Shown: positions 32,889 to 41,368 of the stretch, piece by piece
How the letters are laid out: each line of letters starts with the position of its first letter
How positions within the stretch are numbered: the first letter of the stretch is position 1
Assembly (NCBI RefSeq): GCF_946479885.1
Contig: NZ_CAMLHM010000001.1
Coordinates: 124,001-188,000, forward strand
Reading direction: 5' to 3'
Source: an uncultured Devosia sp.
GTDB taxonomy: Bacteria > Pseudomonadota > Alphaproteobacteria > Rhizobiales > Devosiaceae
Length of the DNA: 64,000 nt
Translations under genes and position numbers: made by a program
Notes under the pieces: generated by a model
What the model was told of the DNA's origin: nothing
Seen by the model: the letters and a program-made list of their open reading frames with translations, nothing else
Database searches by the model: none

Positions 32889-33245
32889 TTGGGCTTCAAC
32901 TTTGCCACGCTGGCGCCGATCGGGCTGCTGCTTGCCTCCAACATCTTCATGACCTTCGCCTGGTACGGGCACCTCAAGTGGCCGACTTCGGCGCTGTGGA
33001 TCGCCGTGATGATCAGTTGGGGCATCGCGTTTTTCGAGTACTGGCTGGCGGTCCCCGCCAACCGCATCGGCGAGGCGGTCTATTCGCCCTCCGAGCTCAA
33101 GACCATCCAGGAGGTGATCTCCCTCTCGGTCTTTGCCGTGTTCACGGTGTTCTATTTCGGCGAGAAGCTGACGCTCAACCACGGCGTCGGGTTCGCCATG
33201 ATCGGCCTGGGCGCGTTCTTCATCTTCAAGGGCCCGATCAAGTAG
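32889..33245 (+). CDS. DUF486 family small membrane protein (DMT-like)
   Basis: 118 residues with four membrane helices, showing NIFMTFAWYGHL, WGIAFFEYWLAVPANRIG and FYFGEKLTLNHGVGFAMIGLGAFFIF, the pattern of DUF486 proteins related to the drug/metabolite transporter fold. Start is TTG 32889 behind AGGAGG at the end of the preceding gene. Transport substrate unknown. Confidence 0.85.
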   Translation: MGFNFATLAPIGLLLASNIFMTFAWYGHLKWPTSALWIAVMISWGIAFFEYWLAVPANRIGEAVYSPSELKTIQEVISLSVFAVFTVFYFGEKLTLNHGVGFAMIGLGAFFIFKGPIK

Positions 33246-33253
33246 ATCTTCAC

Positions 33254-33385
33254 CTCTCCCTTTGGGGGAGAGGTCGACGCGCAGCGGCGGGTGAGGGGGC
33301 CTCTACCGGGTTTGATGATCGGGGAAGGCCCCCTCACCCGGCTTGCATTCGCAAGCCGACCTCTCCCCCAAGGGAGAGGTGAGTT
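33254..33385. repeat. Family-B palindromic repeat (B2)
   Basis: CTCTCCCTTTGGGGGAGAGG ... GGTGAGGGGGCC, then GGCCCCCTCACCC ... CCTCTCCCCCAAGGGAGAGG in mirror order. It lies in the convergent DUF486/aztD gap and overlaps the final base pairs of the aztD frame. Confidence 0.85.
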
Positions 33386-34571
33386 AGTGCACCGTTCCCG
33401 AACCGCCAACTGCGACAATACCATACGGCGCGCCGGCCACCGGAATAGTTCGCGCTTCGGCAAAGCTCGCGACATCAACCAGATGCACCACCCCCTTGTT
33501 GGGATCGGTCACCGCCACCACGTCACCGGCCACGGCGATGCGCGGACGCGGCAGGCTCCATTCGCCATCCATCGAATAGGGCTCGGTGACCTGGAGGGAC
33601 CGGGCGATGGTACCGGCGACGACGTCGAGCTGGAGCAGCTTGCCGTCCTCGGTGAAGACATAGGCGAATTTCGGCCGGATCGGATCGACCGCGAAATGCA
33701 CGCGGCGGGTGGGCAGGTCGACGAGGCGGAACGGCTTGTCGGCGGTGGGGTCGATGATCGCCACCTTGTCGGCTCCGTAATTGCCCAGGAAGTACTGCAT
33801 GCCAATGCCACCCAGCAGCGTGGTCGACTTGCCCTCCGGCAGGTCGGCGTAGGGCAGCAGCGTGATTTCAGGCGCGCCGGAGCCGGTGACGATCAAGAGC
33901 CCCTCGGCGCAGGCAATGGCCAGCATGTTGCCCGATGACGCTTCGCCATGCAGGTCCGGACAGGCGTGGAGACCGCCGACAATAGCCCCGGATGGGTCGA
34001 GCACATTGACGCCGATGGGCAAAGTGGTCGGATCGGCCGGATTGGGCACCGAAACGATGGTGTAGTCGCCCCAGGGCACGGCGACGCCATGATGAGGGGC
34101 ACCGCTGTCGAACTCGGCAGCAGCGACCGCGCCGCCATCGAGCCAGTCGGCCTCGCTGACGACGCGTGTCTTGCCCTCGCCGTCGAAGAAGAGGGCGATC
34201 TTGCCGCCATGCTCGACGAAATGGACCGGCTTGGTGCCGGGGACGGTGGCCTCGATGGCAGCGGGTTCGGTGATCTCGATATCGCCGTGGTCGCCATGGT
34301 CATCGCGATGGATGCCGGTCGCGATGGCCGAGACCTGGTTGCCGGCGCCCTGCACGGCATAGACCGCGTCGCCGGAATGGGTGACGTAGAGCGATGCCGG
34401 ACTGGCGAGCGGGAAGGTGGCCAGCGTCTTGTCGGTCGCAAGATCGATGGCGGTGACGATGGGCTTGGCGTGATCTGCGATGAAGAGGCGCCAGGCGGAG
34501 ATGTCCTCGGCAAAGGCTGGGGATACGAGGGAAGTCGCGGCGAGAAGGGGCAGCAAGAGGCGAGCGTGCAT
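33384..34571 (-). CDS. aztD: AztD-like periplasmic zinc chaperone
   Basis: Predicted beta-propeller metallochaperone that hands zinc to the ABC-transporter binding protein. 395 residues with a signal peptide (MHARLLLPLLAATSLVSPAFA), repeating strands with DLATDKTLATFPL, and a histidine/aspartate loop HRDDHGDHGDIE that is the likely zinc site. Assignment rests on the overall pattern and on its position beside znuA, both read leftward, with a shared GATATGTTA motif upstream that looks like a Zur site. Confidence 0.78.
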   Translation of the reverse strand: MHARLLLPLLAATSLVSPAFAEDISAWRLFIADHAKPIVTAIDLATDKTLATFPLASPASLYVTHSGDAVYAVQGAGNQVSAIATGIHRDDHGDHGDIEITEPAAIEATVPGTKPVHFVEHGGKIALFFDGEGKTRVVSEADWLDGGAVAAAEFDSGAPHHGVAVPWGDYTIVSVPNPADPTTLPIGVNVLDPSGAIVGGLHACPDLHGEASSGNMLAIACAEGLLIVTGSGAPEITLLPYADLPEGKSTTLLGGIGMQYFLGNYGADKVAIIDPTADKPFRLVDLPTRRVHFAVDPIRPKFAYVFTEDGKLLQLDVVAGTIARSLQVTEPYSMDGEWSLPRPRIAVAGDVVAVTDPNKGVVHLVDVASFAEARTIPVAGAPYGIVAVGGSGTVH

Positions 34572-34579
34572 GATGTCTC

Positions 34580-34603
34580 CGATATGTTAGCACGTTACGT
34601 TTT
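34580..34603. promoter_or_regulatory. Zur-like box upstream of aztD
   Basis: GATATGTTAGCACGTTACGT, 10 bases upstream of the aztD start on the minus strand; the GATATGTTA half is repeated exactly upstream of znuA. Confidence 0.55.
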
Positions 34604-34629
34604 GAGTGACGTGATGGCCGGTAGATGCC

Positions 34630-34758
34630 CACCCTCCCCCTTGAGGGGAGGGTAGCGAAGCTAGGCCGACTGGCCGTAGCGAAGCTGGGGAGGGGGTGGC
34701 CTTGTGGCAGTTGAAGGACCCCCTCCCTCATTCCCTCCCCTCAAGGGGGAGGGAGGCG
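34630..34758. repeat. Family-A palindromic repeat pair with extended inner stem (A10)
   Basis: CTCCCCCTTGAGGGGAGGG, then TAGCGAAGCT twice within the spacer, and CCTCCCCTCAAGGGGGAGGG. Lies between aztD and znuA, just behind znuA. Confidence 0.85.
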
Positions 34759-34785
34759 AAGGAGCCGAAGTCTTCGAACCCGTTA

Positions 34786-35712
34786 CTAGCCTAGGCAGTC
34801 GACCAGGCTCGTCGCGAGCCCCCGCAGCAATTCAGGATACAGGTCGGGCCCCTCCGTCAGCGCACCGCCTTCGGGGTCCAGTACACCGGCCTTCGCGGTC
34901 GTACCTTCGCTGATGGCCGAGATGATGGTCGGCTCGAAATTGGGTTCGGCGAAGACGCAGGTGGCGCCTAGCTCCGCCACCTTGGCCTTGAGTTCGTCGA
35001 TGCGCGCGGCGCCGGGCATGACGTCGGGCGTGACCGTGACCGAGCCGGCGAGGGTGAGGCCGAAGCGGGCTTCGAAATACTGGTAGGCGTCGTGGAAGAC
35101 AATGAAGGGCTTGTCGGCGACCGGGGCCAGCGTGGCGGCCAGTTCGGCCTCGAGCGCGTCGAGCTTAACGAGCTCGGCCTCGGCATTGGCCTGGTAGGCG
35201 GTCGCGTTTTCAGGGTCGGCGGCGGACAGGGTGGTGGCGATCTGGGTGACCATCAGCTTGGCATTTTCCGGGTCGAGCCAGAAATGCATGTCGCCCTCGC
35301 CATGTTCATGACCTTCGTGGGCATGCTCGGCCTCATCACCATCGGAATGCGGCTCGAAGGCGCCGCCCTCGCGTACGGGCAGCAGGGTGATGCCGGGGGA
35401 GTCGGCGAGTTCGACGACTTTGGCCTTGCCCGCCAGCGTTTCCAGCGAGTCGGCCAGGAACAGCTCCATGCCATGGCCGGTCCAGAAGACGATATCGGCC
35501 GATTCCAGCGCGCCGGCATCGGACGGCTTGAGGGCATAGGTATGCGGCGAGGCGGCGCCCTTGACGATGAGCGTGGGCTCGCCGACCCCGGCCATGACGG
35601 CGGCAACCAGCGAATGCACCGGCTTGATGGAGGCAACCACATTGGGTGCCGCCATGGCCGTGCTGGTGAGGAGCGCCAGCGATAGCAGGGTGGCGGGGGC
35701 AAACAGCTTCAT
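34786..35712 (-). CDS. znuA: Zinc ABC transporter substrate-binding protein
   Basis: Periplasmic binding protein that catches Zn2+ for ZnuBC. 308 residues: signal peptide (MKLFAPATLLSLALLTSTAMA), VVASIKPVHSLVAAVM near residue 25 with a zinc histidine, an acid/histidine-rich loop (EPHSDGDEAEHAHEGHEHGEGDMHFWLD) that is the mark of ZnuA-type proteins, FIVFHDAYQYFEARFGL, and the C-terminal aspartate/Cys segment. Start ATG 35712, divergent from znuC with Zur-like boxes between. Confidence 0.95.
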   Translation of the reverse strand: MKLFAPATLLSLALLTSTAMAAPNVVASIKPVHSLVAAVMAGVGEPTLIVKGAASPHTYALKPSDAGALESADIVFWTGHGMELFLADSLETLAGKAKVVELADSPGITLLPVREGGAFEPHSDGDEAEHAHEGHEHGEGDMHFWLDPENAKLMVTQIATTLSAADPENATAYQANAEAELVKLDALEAELAATLAPVADKPFIVFHDAYQYFEARFGLTLAGSVTVTPDVMPGAARIDELKAKVAELGATCVFAEPNFEPTIISAISEGTTAKAGVLDPEGGALTEGPDLYPELLRGLATSLVDCLG

Positions 35713-35723
35713 GTGGCAACCTC

Positions 35724-35772
35724 GTGATATGTTATGTTATTACACTTGCCGCGGTGTTATGCTATAACGTAT
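35724..35772. promoter_or_regulatory. Zur operator region between znuA and znuC
   Basis: Two AT-rich near-palindromes in the divergent gap: GATATGTTATGTTATTAC (35725-35742) and TGTTATGCTATAACGTA (35755-35771). Both carry the GTTAT.ATAAC core expected of Zur sites. Their central position would let one repressor shut both directions in high zinc. Confidence 0.75.
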
Positions 35773-35833
35773 TTGATGACGTCAAGGGCGGTTTTTGGAA
35801 ATCGCGCCGCGGCAGCATGGAGCCGATACAAGC

Positions 35834-36667
35834 ATGGATGCGCTGGCACCCAAGGAAACACTGATCACCCTGAGCAATGCCGGTGTGCGGCATGGCGCCC
35901 GCACGCTGGTCAGTGGCGTGGACCTGACGATCTCGCGCGGCGAGATCGTGACGCTGATCGGGCCCAATGGCTCGGGCAAATCGACCACGGCCAAGCTGGC
36001 AACGGGCGTATTGCGGCCCACGACGGGCAGCGTGACGCGCAAGCCGGGGCTCAAGATCGGCTACGTGCCGCAGAAGCTGACCATCGACTGGACCCTGCCG
36101 CTGACCGTGGAGCGGCTGATGACGCTGACCGGCCGGCACTCCGCTGCCGATATCGACGAGGCGCTCGAAGCCGTGGGCGCGCGTCGCCTGCTCAAGGCAG
36201 CGGTGCAGGAATTGTCGGGCGGGGAATTCCAGCGCGTGCTGTTTGCGCGGGCCATGATCCGCAAGCCGGACCTGCTGGTGCTGGATGAGCCCGTGCAGGG
36301 CGTCGATTTCTCCGGCGAAGTGGCGCTTTACGAGCTGGTGCGGCAGATCCGCGATACGACGCGCAGCGGCATATTGATGATCAGCCACGACCTGCATGTG
36401 GTGATGGCCGAGACCGATACGGTGATTTGCCTCAACGGCCATGTGTGCTGCCGCGGCACGCCCTCGGCGGTGAAGCGGAGCCCCGAATATCTCAAGCTGT
36501 TCGGCGAACGCGCAGCGAGCACGCTGGCGATCTATGAGCACCATCACGACCACGAACACCATGACGATGGCTGCGTGGTGCCTGAAGGGCATGCGCATGA
36601 GCATCATCATGATCATGACCACGCGCATGATCACCACGACCATACGGGGCACGACCATGTTCGGTGA
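35834..36667 (+). CDS. znuC: Zinc ABC transporter ATP-binding protein
   Basis: Drives Zn2+ import. Walker A GPNGSGKST, Q-loop GYVPQK, signature LSGGEFQRVLFARAM, Walker B LLVLDEP and the switch histidine in ISHDLHVV are complete. The C-terminus has a long histidine/aspartate-rich tail (many HHDHEHH-like groups), a frequent feature of zinc transporter ATPases. About 277 residues; ATG 35834 chosen after GGAGCC, while the TTG at 35795 lies inside the probable operator region. Confidence 0.95.
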   Translation: MDALAPKETLITLSNAGVRHGARTLVSGVDLTISRGEIVTLIGPNGSGKSTTAKLATGVLRPTTGSVTRKPGLKIGYVPQKLTIDWTLPLTVERLMTLTGRHSAADIDEALEAVGARRLLKAAVQELSGGEFQRVLFARAMIRKPDLLVLDEPVQGVDFSGEVALYELVRQIRDTTRSGILMISHDLHVVMAETDTVICLNGHVCCRGTPSAVKRSPEYLKLFGERAASTLAIYEHHHDHEHHDDGCVVPEGHAHEHHHDHDHAHDHHDHTGHDHVR

Positions 36668-37475
36668 CTATTTCTCCCGCGCCCTGATCGCCGGCATCGG
36701 CCTTGCCCTCGTCACCGGGCCGCTGGGCTGTTTCGTGGTGTGGCGGCGCATGGCTTATTTCGGTGACACGATGGCGCATTCGGCGCTGCTGGGCGTGGCG
36801 CTGTCGATCCTGCTGTCGATCAACATGACGTTGGGCGTCTTTGCGGTGGCGGCGCTGGTGGCGGGCGCGCTGATCGTGCTGCAGCGGCAGGCGACGCTGT
36901 CGATCGATGCGCTGCTGGGCATTCTCAGCCACTCCACGCTGGCCGTGGGGCTGGTGTTGGTGGGGTTCCTCACCACTGTTCGTATCGACCTGATGGGCTT
37001 TCTGTTCGGCGACATTCTCGCCGTATCGGTGGAGGACATCGCCATCATCTATGGCGGCGGACTCGCCATTCTCGCGATCCTCGTCTTTGCCTGGCGGCCA
37101 CTGCTGGCCGCGACGGTGAGCCCCGAGCTGGCCGAGGCCGAGGGCCTGCGACCGGAGGCGAGCCGGCTGGTGCTGATGATCCTGATGGCGTCGGTCATCG
37201 CCATCGCCATGAAGCTGGTCGGCGTGCTGCTGATCACCTCGCTGCTGATCATTCCGGCGGCAACGGCGCGCCGGCTCAGCGCGACGCCCGAAATGATGGC
37301 TGTGGTGGCCGCAGTTCTCGGGGCCGTCGCGGTGGTTGGCGGGCTGTTCGGCTCACGAACATGGGACACGGCTTCGGGTCCCTCGATTGTGGTGATGGCT
37401 CTGGTAGTGTTTCTGGTGTCGCTGGCGGTTCCCGTCTCGCGGCTGTTTGGCAGGAGAGTGCCCCATGGCGCATAG
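36657..37475 (+). CDS. znuB: Zinc ABC transporter permease
   Basis: Membrane channel of the zinc importer, ABC-3 type. 272 residues with about eight helices, and GDTMAHSALLGVAL, SIDALLGILSHSTLAVGL and GVLLITSLLIIPAATAR blocks typical of ZnuB/ManB. ATG 36657 lies inside the last 11 bases of znuC, so coupling is expected. Upstream in-frame ATGs fall within the histidine tail of znuC and are not starts. Confidence 0.95.
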   Translation: MFGDYFSRALIAGIGLALVTGPLGCFVVWRRMAYFGDTMAHSALLGVALSILLSINMTLGVFAVAALVAGALIVLQRQATLSIDALLGILSHSTLAVGLVLVGFLTTVRIDLMGFLFGDILAVSVEDIAIIYGGGLAILAILVFAWRPLLAATVSPELAEAEGLRPEASRLVLMILMASVIAIAMKLVGVLLITSLLIIPAATARRLSATPEMMAVVAAVLGAVAVVGGLFGSRTWDTASGPSIVVMALVVFLVSLAVPVSRLFGRRVPHGA

Positions 37476-37881
37476 TCACGATGTTCCCGGCGACCTGACG
37501 CGCAACCAGGGCCTGGTGCTGGGGGCGCTCAACCATTCCGAGGCGCCGCTGAGCGCCTATGACATCCTCGACCGGCTGCGCGCCGATGGGCTGCGGGCGC
37601 CGCTGCAGGTCTATCGGGCGCTCGACAAGCTGGTGGAGCGCGGCCTCGCCCATCGGCTGGAATCGCTCAACGCCTTCGTGGCCTGCGCGGACGAGCATTG
37701 CCATCGCAAGGGGCTGATCGCCTTCGCCATCTGCGAAGGCTGCGGCAAGGTCGATGAGTTCGCCGACCAGGTCATCGAGGAGCGGCTGGGCAACTGGGCC
37801 GGCGCCAAGGGGTTCAAGGTGGAGCGGACGACGATGGAAATCCGCGGCAAGTGCGAGGCGTGTTTGAAGGCGGCGGCTTAG
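37465..37881 (+). CDS. zur: Zinc uptake regulator (Fur family)
   Basis: Zinc-sensing repressor. Winged-helix N-terminus with LSAYDILDRLRADGLRAPLQVYRALDKLVERGLAHRL; then CADEHCHRKGLIAFAICEGCGKVDEFAD and a C-terminal CEAC, together giving the structural zinc cysteines (CxxC pairs) and sensory ligands. 138 residues; CAGGAGAG lies nine bases before ATG 37465, inside znuB (11-base overlap). Encoded with the transporter it controls, it should feed back on its own operon through the upstream boxes. Confidence 0.95.
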   Translation: MAHSHDVPGDLTRNQGLVLGALNHSEAPLSAYDILDRLRADGLRAPLQVYRALDKLVERGLAHRLESLNAFVACADEHCHRKGLIAFAICEGCGKVDEFADQVIEERLGNWAGAKGFKVERTTMEIRGKCEACLKAAA

Positions 37882-37901
37882 AATGCCACGCCCTCGTGGC
37901 A

Positions 37902-38459
37902 CTATTCCCCAAACGTCAGAAAATGCACGGCGGCCGCGCCATATTCCCGGCGGTCATCCAGCGTGAAGCCCTCGGGGATTTCCACCGCCGCCTCGACGCT
38001 TTCCTCGAAGACGATGGTTGCGCCCGGGGCGAGCCAGCCATTGGCGGCGACGTGGGCCAGCGCCTGTTCGCCCAGGCCCTTGCCATAGGGCGGGTCGAGG
38101 AAGATCAGGTTGAACTGGCCAAACGTGCCGGGTTTGCCGAGGTCCGTGGCGTCGCGGCGCAGCAGCTTGGTGATGCCCCCTGCCCCGAACGCCTCGATGT
38201 GATCGCGGATCAGGCCGCGCGCTTCCGCGCCGGTATCGACGAACGTGACGTGGCTGGCGCCGCGGGACAGCGCCTCGAGCCCCAGCGCACCCGTACCGGC
38301 GAACAGGTCGAGCACGCGGACGCCTGAAAAGACCGGACCGAGTCGCGACGCGAGGATGTTGAACATCGACTCGCGCACGCGGTCGGCCGTCGGGCGAATG
38401 GAATCGTCCGACGGGGAGTTGAGCTGCTTGCCACGGAATTTGCCGGCGACGATGCGCAT
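37902..38459 (-). CDS. rsmD: 16S rRNA (guanine966-N2)-methyltransferase
   Basis: SAM-dependent methyltransferase acting on 16S rRNA in the 30S subunit. MRIVAGKFRGKQL start, RPTADRVRESMFNIL, motif I VLDLFAGTGALGLEALSRGA, and the catalytic LIFLDPPYGKGL are visible. 185 residues. Follows rluB on the same strand with a family-C repeat between them, a common gene pairing. Confidence 0.96.
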   Translation of the reverse strand: MRIVAGKFRGKQLNSPSDDSIRPTADRVRESMFNILASRLGPVFSGVRVLDLFAGTGALGLEALSRGASHVTFVDTGAEARGLIRDHIEAFGAGGITKLLRRDATDLGKPGTFGQFNLIFLDPPYGKGLGEQALAHVAANGWLAPGATIVFEESVEAAVEIPEGFTLDDRREYGAAAVHFLTFGE

Positions 38460-38478
38460 GGGCGAACCTTTTCAGTAG

Positions 38479-38561
38479 CCCTCATGTGAGCTTGTCGAAC
38501 CACGAGGGCGTGGCGAGATGGTGCCACGACCTCGTCCTTCGACAGGCTCAGGATGAGGTCT
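38479..38561. repeat. Family-C palindromic repeat (C3)
   Basis: Left half as in C1 (CTTGTCGAACCACGAGG), right half CCTCGTCCTTCGACAGGCTC; spans the rsmD-rluB gap, about as compact as a gap can be. Confidence 0.88.
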
Positions 38562-38570
38562 GTTGAGAAT

Positions 38571-40430
38571 TCAGGCCTTGGGCCGACGCGGCGCCGACGG
38601 GCGGCCACCACCACCAGCCGGACGACCACCGCCTGCGGGACGACCGGCGCCGCCGGATGGACGACCGCCGGCCGGACGGCCAGCGCCGCCTGCGGGACGG
38701 CCGCCGGGCTTACCGGCAAAGCCACCTGGCTTGCCACCCGGGCGCGGGCCGCGGGCGGGTGCGGCACCATCGCGCTTGGGCATGGGCTTGCCATCGGCGC
38801 GCATGCGCGGCTTGCCATAGGTCTTGGCCTCGGAGCCGAATTCGTCGCGACCCGGACGGGTTGCGCGTTCGCCGCGGGCCGGGCGCTCATCGCGCTGGGC
38901 CGACGTGCGGCCGCCCTCGGGACGCAGGCGGGCTGGCTTGTCGGCAAAATTGCGGCCGGGGCGCTTGGCCTCGCCCTTGAAGGCCGCGGCCTCGCCGCGT
39001 TCGCTGTCGGGACGCAGGCGCGGCGTATATTCGCGCGGCGCTGCCGCGGCAGCGTCTTCGCGGCGCGGACCACGGGGCGTGCCGGCAAAGGCGCGACCCT
39101 GCGGCGGACGACCGCCTTCGGCACGCGGACCGCGTGGACGATCGCCGTCTTCGCGGCGCGGGCCGCGCGGCTTGTCGCCGAAGGCCTTCTTTTCATACGG
39201 CTTCTTGTCGCCGAAGCTCTTCTTCTCGTAGGGCTTCTTGTCGCCAAACGACTTCTTCTCGCCGAATGGCTTCTTGCCGCCAGCAGGACGCGGCGCGGCC
39301 TTGCCGAAGCTGAGGGCAGACTGGTCGTCGCGATCGGGGCGCTTGACGATGCGGGTGTTGCGCTTGGCGACGAAATCTTCCGGGGCGCGACCATCCTCGT
39401 CGAAATGCACGCGGCGGGGCGGCGGCGCATATTCGTCGTCGCGGGCCTCTTCGCGCTTGGGCGCCGGCTTGCGGCTATCGAAGCGGCCGGGACGATCCTG
39501 ACGCGGGCGCTCGGCGCGCATCTCTTCCTCGGACTTTTCGGCGCCATCGGTGAAGCGGAAGCGCTGGCGGGCGATCTCGACCGTGTTGGTGCCGCGCCCG
39601 GTGAGGCGATCGCGCGTCGGCTTGCCTTCAAGCGCGTTGGCTTCAGGCATCTCGCTGTCGAAATCGACATCGGCCGCGTCGGCCAGCTTCTTGCCGAGCT
39701 GATCACGCAGCATCTTGGCCTTGATGGTTTCGACGCCACCGACCGGAATATCGCCGAGCTGGAACGGGCCGTAGCTGACGCGGATCAGGCGGTTCACCTC
39801 GAGGCCGAGGGCACCGAGCACGTTCTTGACCTCGCGATTCTTGCCTTCGCGCAGGGCCAGGACCAGCCAGACATTGGAACCCTGCTCGCGCTCGAGCGTG
39901 GCTTCGATCGAACCATACTTGATGCCGTCGATCTCGATGCCGTCCTTGAGCTTGTCGAGCGCCGCCTGGGTGACGGTGCCGTGGGCGCGCACGCGATAGC
40001 GGCGCAGCCAGCCGGTGGCGGGCAGTTCGAGCACGCGCTTGAGCCCGCCATCATTGGTCAGCAGCAAGAGGCCTTCGGTATTGATATCGAGGCGGCCGAC
40101 GCTGACGACGCGCGGCAGGCCATGGGTTTCGAGATGGTCGAAAATGGTCTCGCGCCCTTCCGGGTCCTTCTCGGTGACAACCAGGCCGGCGGGCTTGTGG
40201 TAGAGCCAGACGCGGGTGCCCTGGCGGGCTGCGAGCGGGGCGCCATCGACCATGACCTTATCGCGGTCGGTAACGTTGAAGGCGGGGGTGAGCACCTTCT
40301 TGCCGTTGACCACCACACGGCCCTCGGTGATCCACACCTCGGCGTCGCGGCGCGAGCAGAGCCCGGAGCGGGCAATGACCTTGGCGAGGCGGTCGCCGGT
40401 ATCGGGTTGGGCTGGGGTGGTGTCGCTCAT
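38571..40430 (-). CDS. rluB: Ribosomal large subunit pseudouridine synthase with a long basic tail
   Basis: Predicted 23S rRNA pseudouridine synthase (RluB/RsuA type). S4 RNA-binding domain near residues 13-75 (RLAKVIARSGLCSRRDAEVWI), catalytic domain with VGRLDINTEGLLLLTNDG containing the nucleophilic Asp, and GKNREVKNVLGALGL. About 619 residues, where the catalytic part ends near residue 240. The remainder is a basic, low-complexity tail with KKSFGDKKPYEKK-type units, then many GRPAGG and PRGPRRED units. ATG 40430 is chosen over ATG 40445 without strong evidence. The tail probably helps RNA binding or droplet-like association. Confidence 0.9.
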   Translation of the reverse strand: MSDTTPAQPDTGDRLAKVIARSGLCSRRDAEVWITEGRVVVNGKKVLTPAFNVTDRDKVMVDGAPLAARQGTRVWLYHKPAGLVVTEKDPEGRETIFDHLETHGLPRVVSVGRLDINTEGLLLLTNDGGLKRVLELPATGWLRRYRVRAHGTVTQAALDKLKDGIEIDGIKYGSIEATLEREQGSNVWLVLALREGKNREVKNVLGALGLEVNRLIRVSYGPFQLGDIPVGGVETIKAKMLRDQLGKKLADAADVDFDSEMPEANALEGKPTRDRLTGRGTNTVEIARQRFRFTDGAEKSEEEMRAERPRQDRPGRFDSRKPAPKREEARDDEYAPPPRRVHFDEDGRAPEDFVAKRNTRIVKRPDRDDQSALSFGKAAPRPAGGKKPFGEKKSFGDKKPYEKKSFGDKKPYEKKAFGDKPRGPRREDGDRPRGPRAEGGRPPQGRAFAGTPRGPRREDAAAAAPREYTPRLRPDSERGEAAAFKGEAKRPGRNFADKPARLRPEGGRTSAQRDERPARGERATRPGRDEFGSEAKTYGKPRMRADGKPMPKRDGAAPARGPRPGGKPGGFAGKPGGRPAGGAGRPAGGRPSGGAGRPAGGGRPAGGGGRPSAPRRPKA

Positions 40431-40551
40431 CTGGCGGTCTTTCATGTCATGCGGGACCCATATGCCGGAGAGATGTCTCGGGCGGGCGGCGCGGAAAAGG
40501 CGAAGCGGCCGGATGATCCGGCCGCTTGAAAAATGGGAACGGCGGCTGCCG

Positions 40552-41262
40552 TCAGTTGCCCAGCGTGGTCTCTTTCGAGGTCAGGCCGACACCGGGGCCA
40601 GAACTGACGCCCGAGCTGGTCGGGCCGGTATAGGTGGCGCGGATCGCCTTGCGCACCGCTTCGGGGCATTTCGGATCGTTGATCGAAACCAGCTCGCCAT
40701 TGACCGAGCAGACCAGGTCGGCGTCGCCGACGCGGGTGAAATATTCCTCAGGCGGCAGATAGAGCGGACGCTTGCCGTTGTTGGTCGACACATCCATGTT
40801 CGCGGCCTGCATGCGGGCGACCAGCGTGCGGGTTTCCTGCTCGGTGAGCGGACGACCGGCAACCGAGCGCAAGTCGACGACCTTGGCATTGCGCAGGCGC
40901 GTCATGTCGGCTTCGGTCAGATTGGTGGTATCGATCTGGACGCTGTCGCTGTTGACCGGCAGCTGCGCCACAGCGGTTTCCGGCGCCGGGGCTGGAGCAG
41001 CCTGGCCATTGGCCGGCAGCACCAGGGGCGCACGCGCATTGGTCAGGTCTTCCTTGGGCGTTTCACCGGGCACGAGGCCGACACCGCGCGCCGTGGTCAT
41101 CATGACCTCGCGTTCAAAGGTGCCAAAATCGGTCAAGGCGTTGGTGCCTTCCACCGTGGTGCACCCACTGAGCGCCACCGCCAGCAGCAGACCAAGCGAG
41201 GCCAGCGAAGTCCGGGTAACCGCTCCAAGAGCAGAATGCTGCCCGGTCAAACCAATACGCAT
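40552..41262 (-). CDS. Lipoprotein, possibly BamF/DUF3035-like
   Basis: 236 residues. N-terminal lipobox LSGC after a hydrophobic helix, so anchored by a lipid-modified cysteine. A short LTNARAPLVLPAN resembles the RAPLVLPP motif of DUF3035/BamF lipoproteins, and the position behind lspA is also typical of that gene, but the rest of the protein does not let me confirm the family. A later part has YLPPEEYFTRVGD and CSVNGELVSINDPKCP. RBS AAGGAC before ATG 41262. The molecule is processed by LspA, encoded next to it. Confidence 0.6.
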   Translation of the reverse strand: MRIGLTGQHSALGAVTRTSLASLGLLLAVALSGCTTVEGTNALTDFGTFEREVMMTTARGVGLVPGETPKEDLTNARAPLVLPANGQAAPAPAPETAVAQLPVNSDSVQIDTTNLTEADMTRLRNAKVVDLRSVAGRPLTEQETRTLVARMQAANMDVSTNNGKRPLYLPPEEYFTRVGDADLVCSVNGELVSINDPKCPEAVRKAIRATYTGPTSSGVSSGPGVGLTSKETTLGN

Positions 41263-41368
41263 GAAACGTCCTTCAAGATGTCGGCGGCGCTTATAGCGCA
41301 TAATCCCAGCTAAGGCCAGATTCTGGCGGCAACGTGTCTGGCATGTTCCCGGCGCGTCATCACCGGGT

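Noticed and set aside
38553..40529. Plus-strand open frame of 658 codons
   Set aside because: Antisense to rluB; alanine/glycine/arginine-rich throughout, produced by the repetitive rluB tail.
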